Of a stretch of 54,414 nucleotides of DNA, positions 53,277 through 54,414 are shown piece by piece; positions within the stretch are counted from its first letter, which is position 1, and each line of letters opens with the position of its first letter. Under the pieces are notes generated by a model. It was not told where the DNA came from. It did no database searches and saw only the letters and a program-made list of their open reading frames with translations. The translations under genes and the position numbers were made by a program. Where the stretch lies: assembly GCA_000402295.1 (NCBI GenBank), contig AQRW01000183.1, positions 1 to 54,414 of the forward strand. Reading direction: 5' to 3'. This DNA is from Candidatus Aerophobus profundus SCGC AAA252-L23 (lineage in GTDB: Bacteria; Aerophobota; Aerophobia; Aerophobales; Aerophobaceae).

Positions 53277-54260
53277 TTAGAGTGCTCCTAAATCTTTAAG
53301 AACACTCTTTAGTTCACCCTTTTCCTCAGCGGTGATGTTTTCCATGGGATCTCTGGCCTTGCCTCCGGGTAGTCCAATAATATCCATGGCTGCCTTACAG
53401 ACACCTTGATAAAAAGGAAGATCCGGTAGAGAAATGTGCGGTGAGAGAATGGTAGGCAGCACCCCGCGTTTTTTGGCTACCTTAGCGATGAACTCATGAT
53501 AAGGAGCTATTTTATCTATTAGCTGGGTCAGTTTGCTAAAGTCTCTTTGCTGGGCGGCTTTAGTGATGCCCGTGGCGATATCGGGGACAAAATTAGCCAG
53601 CTCGGTAACATATCCGGGGCAGCCAAAAAGGGCCTCAAAGGGATACATTAGTTGGCCCAGGCCGCAGAGAATCTTCATATCTTGAGGATCCACCGCTCTT
53701 TGCATCCAGTAGTATCCCGGGGCACTAGCCGTGTTCTCCTTGTCCAGAACAATGTTCTCTATCTTGGAGAGTCTGGCCATTAGCTCTGGATCAACATACA
53801 TTTTAGTGGTGACCGGGTTATTGTATACCATAAGGCCAATTTTAAGACCATCGGCTATCCTCTTAAAATGTCGGTAGATACCCTCACGGGTAACCAGGTG
53901 ATAATAAGGGTGACAAATCATTACTCCATCGGCACCGGCATCCTGGGCATATCGGCTCATCTCAAGGGCATAGCGGGTACCGGCTCGTCCGGTTCCCACT
54001 ATCACCGGAAACCGACTATTTACTTCATCAACCACGATTTCGGCCACCTTCTTACACTCCTCATCATTCAGGGCATAAAACTCACCGGTGCTTCCGGTAG
54101 GAAGAAATACGGCATCTTCTCCTTTGAGCTTATCAGCTACCCAACTCACGGACTCCCTGAGGGCTTTTTCATCAAGGTGATCCTGGGCATCGAAGGGAGT
54201 CATTACCAAATGGATAATACCCTTGGCCTTGTCTTTCAGTTCCTTTGGCTGCATGGACAT
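53277..54260 (-). CDS. DapA/NanA-family aldolase 1
   Basis: A 327-residue paralogue of the next gene. STGEFYALNDEE is the substrate-binding GSTGE motif, LMVYNNP holds the catalytic Tyr and NIVLDKENT the Schiff-base Lys. It is the first gene of the five-gene catabolic/transport operon. GGAGGA lies before ATG 54260. Candidate reactions are those of N-acetylneuraminate lyase, 2-keto-3-deoxy sugar-acid aldolase or 5-keto-4-deoxyglucarate dehydratase; sequence alone does not decide. Confidence 0.82.
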   Translation of the reverse strand: MSMQPKELKDKAKGIIHLVMTPFDAQDHLDEKALRESVSWVADKLKGEDAVFLPTGSTGEFYALNDEECKKVAEIVVDEVNSRFPVIVGTGRAGTRYALEMSRYAQDAGADGVMICHPYYHLVTREGIYRHFKRIADGLKIGLMVYNNPVTTKMYVDPELMARLSKIENIVLDKENTASAPGYYWMQRAVDPQDMKILCGLGQLMYPFEALFGCPGYVTELANFVPDIATGITKAAQQRDFSKLTQLIDKIAPYHEFIAKVAKKRGVLPTILSPHISLPDLPFYQGVCKAAMDIIGLPGGKARDPMENITAEEKGELKSVLKDLGAL

Positions 54261-54414
54261 TTAGTTCCTCCTCATTATTTATTAGTCTCTACTACCCTGT
54301 ACCAACACTAAGGAAAAGCAATCTTTTCTCATCTATTGGTTCACTTATTTTTCCATCTACTGCGAAATTAAAACTATGATTGATAGGACCCCAATCTTTT
54401 GGAAATAGCCTCAG

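Noticed and set aside
1..54414. CRISPR array, rRNA genes, prophage structural genes
   Set aside because: No regularly spaced repeats, no rRNA-like sequence and no capsid, terminase or tail gene were seen.

Overview
The window looks like a bacterial contig from an uncultured, probably anaerobic lineage. Shine-Dalgarno sites of the AGGAGG type precede most genes, tRNA genes encode their CCA ends, TGA is used as an ordinary stop (for example at the end of cutA), and moderate-GC coding sequence is mixed with many decayed genes. I cannot assign a phylum from the sequence alone.

Layout. (1) 1-12.2 kb is an eroded accessory or chromosomal stretch. It holds a DDE insertion sequence that appears to cut a small operon, a HEPN-like protein, a trypsin-like protein without its serine segment, CutA, a TolB-like propeller protein, several gene stumps (secreted protein, MGMT-like, ICMT-like), an MBL-fold hydrolase, HU, glucose-6-phosphate isomerase and a truncated IS1634-type transposase. 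(2) 12.5-12.75 kb is a tRNA-Gly/His/Lys cluster read on the minus strand. (3) 12.7-35.5 kb is an integrative defence island. It begins at tRNA-Gly with a tyrosine integrase, an excisionase-like protein and a divergent XRE repressor, and it ends at a 39-nt copy of the tRNA-Gly 5' half followed by a second, broken integrase. Cargo includes an HSDR_N-type nuclease, a Schlafen/AlbA_2 protein, a putative membrane-active effector, a Dam-HerA-NurA operon, an Eco57I-like methylase paired with a PLD-helicase, a ParA pair, a wHTH/HEPN pair with a palindrome upstream, and a HEPN-MNT toxin-antitoxin pair. Almost everything from 16 to 35 kb runs on the minus strand. (4) 35.7-37.4 kb has two ICMT-family membrane methyltransferases (one frameshifted at its start) and a cstA gene with an internal deletion. 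(5) 37.4-48.7 kb is better preserved metabolism and stress: a radical SAM protein, PadR plus MFS exporter, a 5'-nucleotidase-like metallophosphatase next to a DUF1573-thioredoxin-CcdA fusion, a glyoxalase II-like protein, divergent glutamate-cysteine ligase and glutathione synthetase genes, a Cys-rich AbrB regulator, ArsM and a Nit1-type amidase. (6) 48.7-54.3 kb is a sugar or sugar-acid uptake operon: two DapA/NanA-family aldolases, a solute-binding protein and two permeases, plus an orphan permease 3' end.

The genes fall into two main working sets. One is the defence island, where the Dam-HerA-NurA operon and the wHTH/HEPN pair are the best candidates for something not formally described. 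The other is a thiol/arsenic block in which glutathione synthesis, repair of deaminated glutathione and arsenite methylation sit within about 4.5 kb. Reading across stop codons and frames showed that at least ten loci are broken genes that simple ORF calling would shorten or misname.
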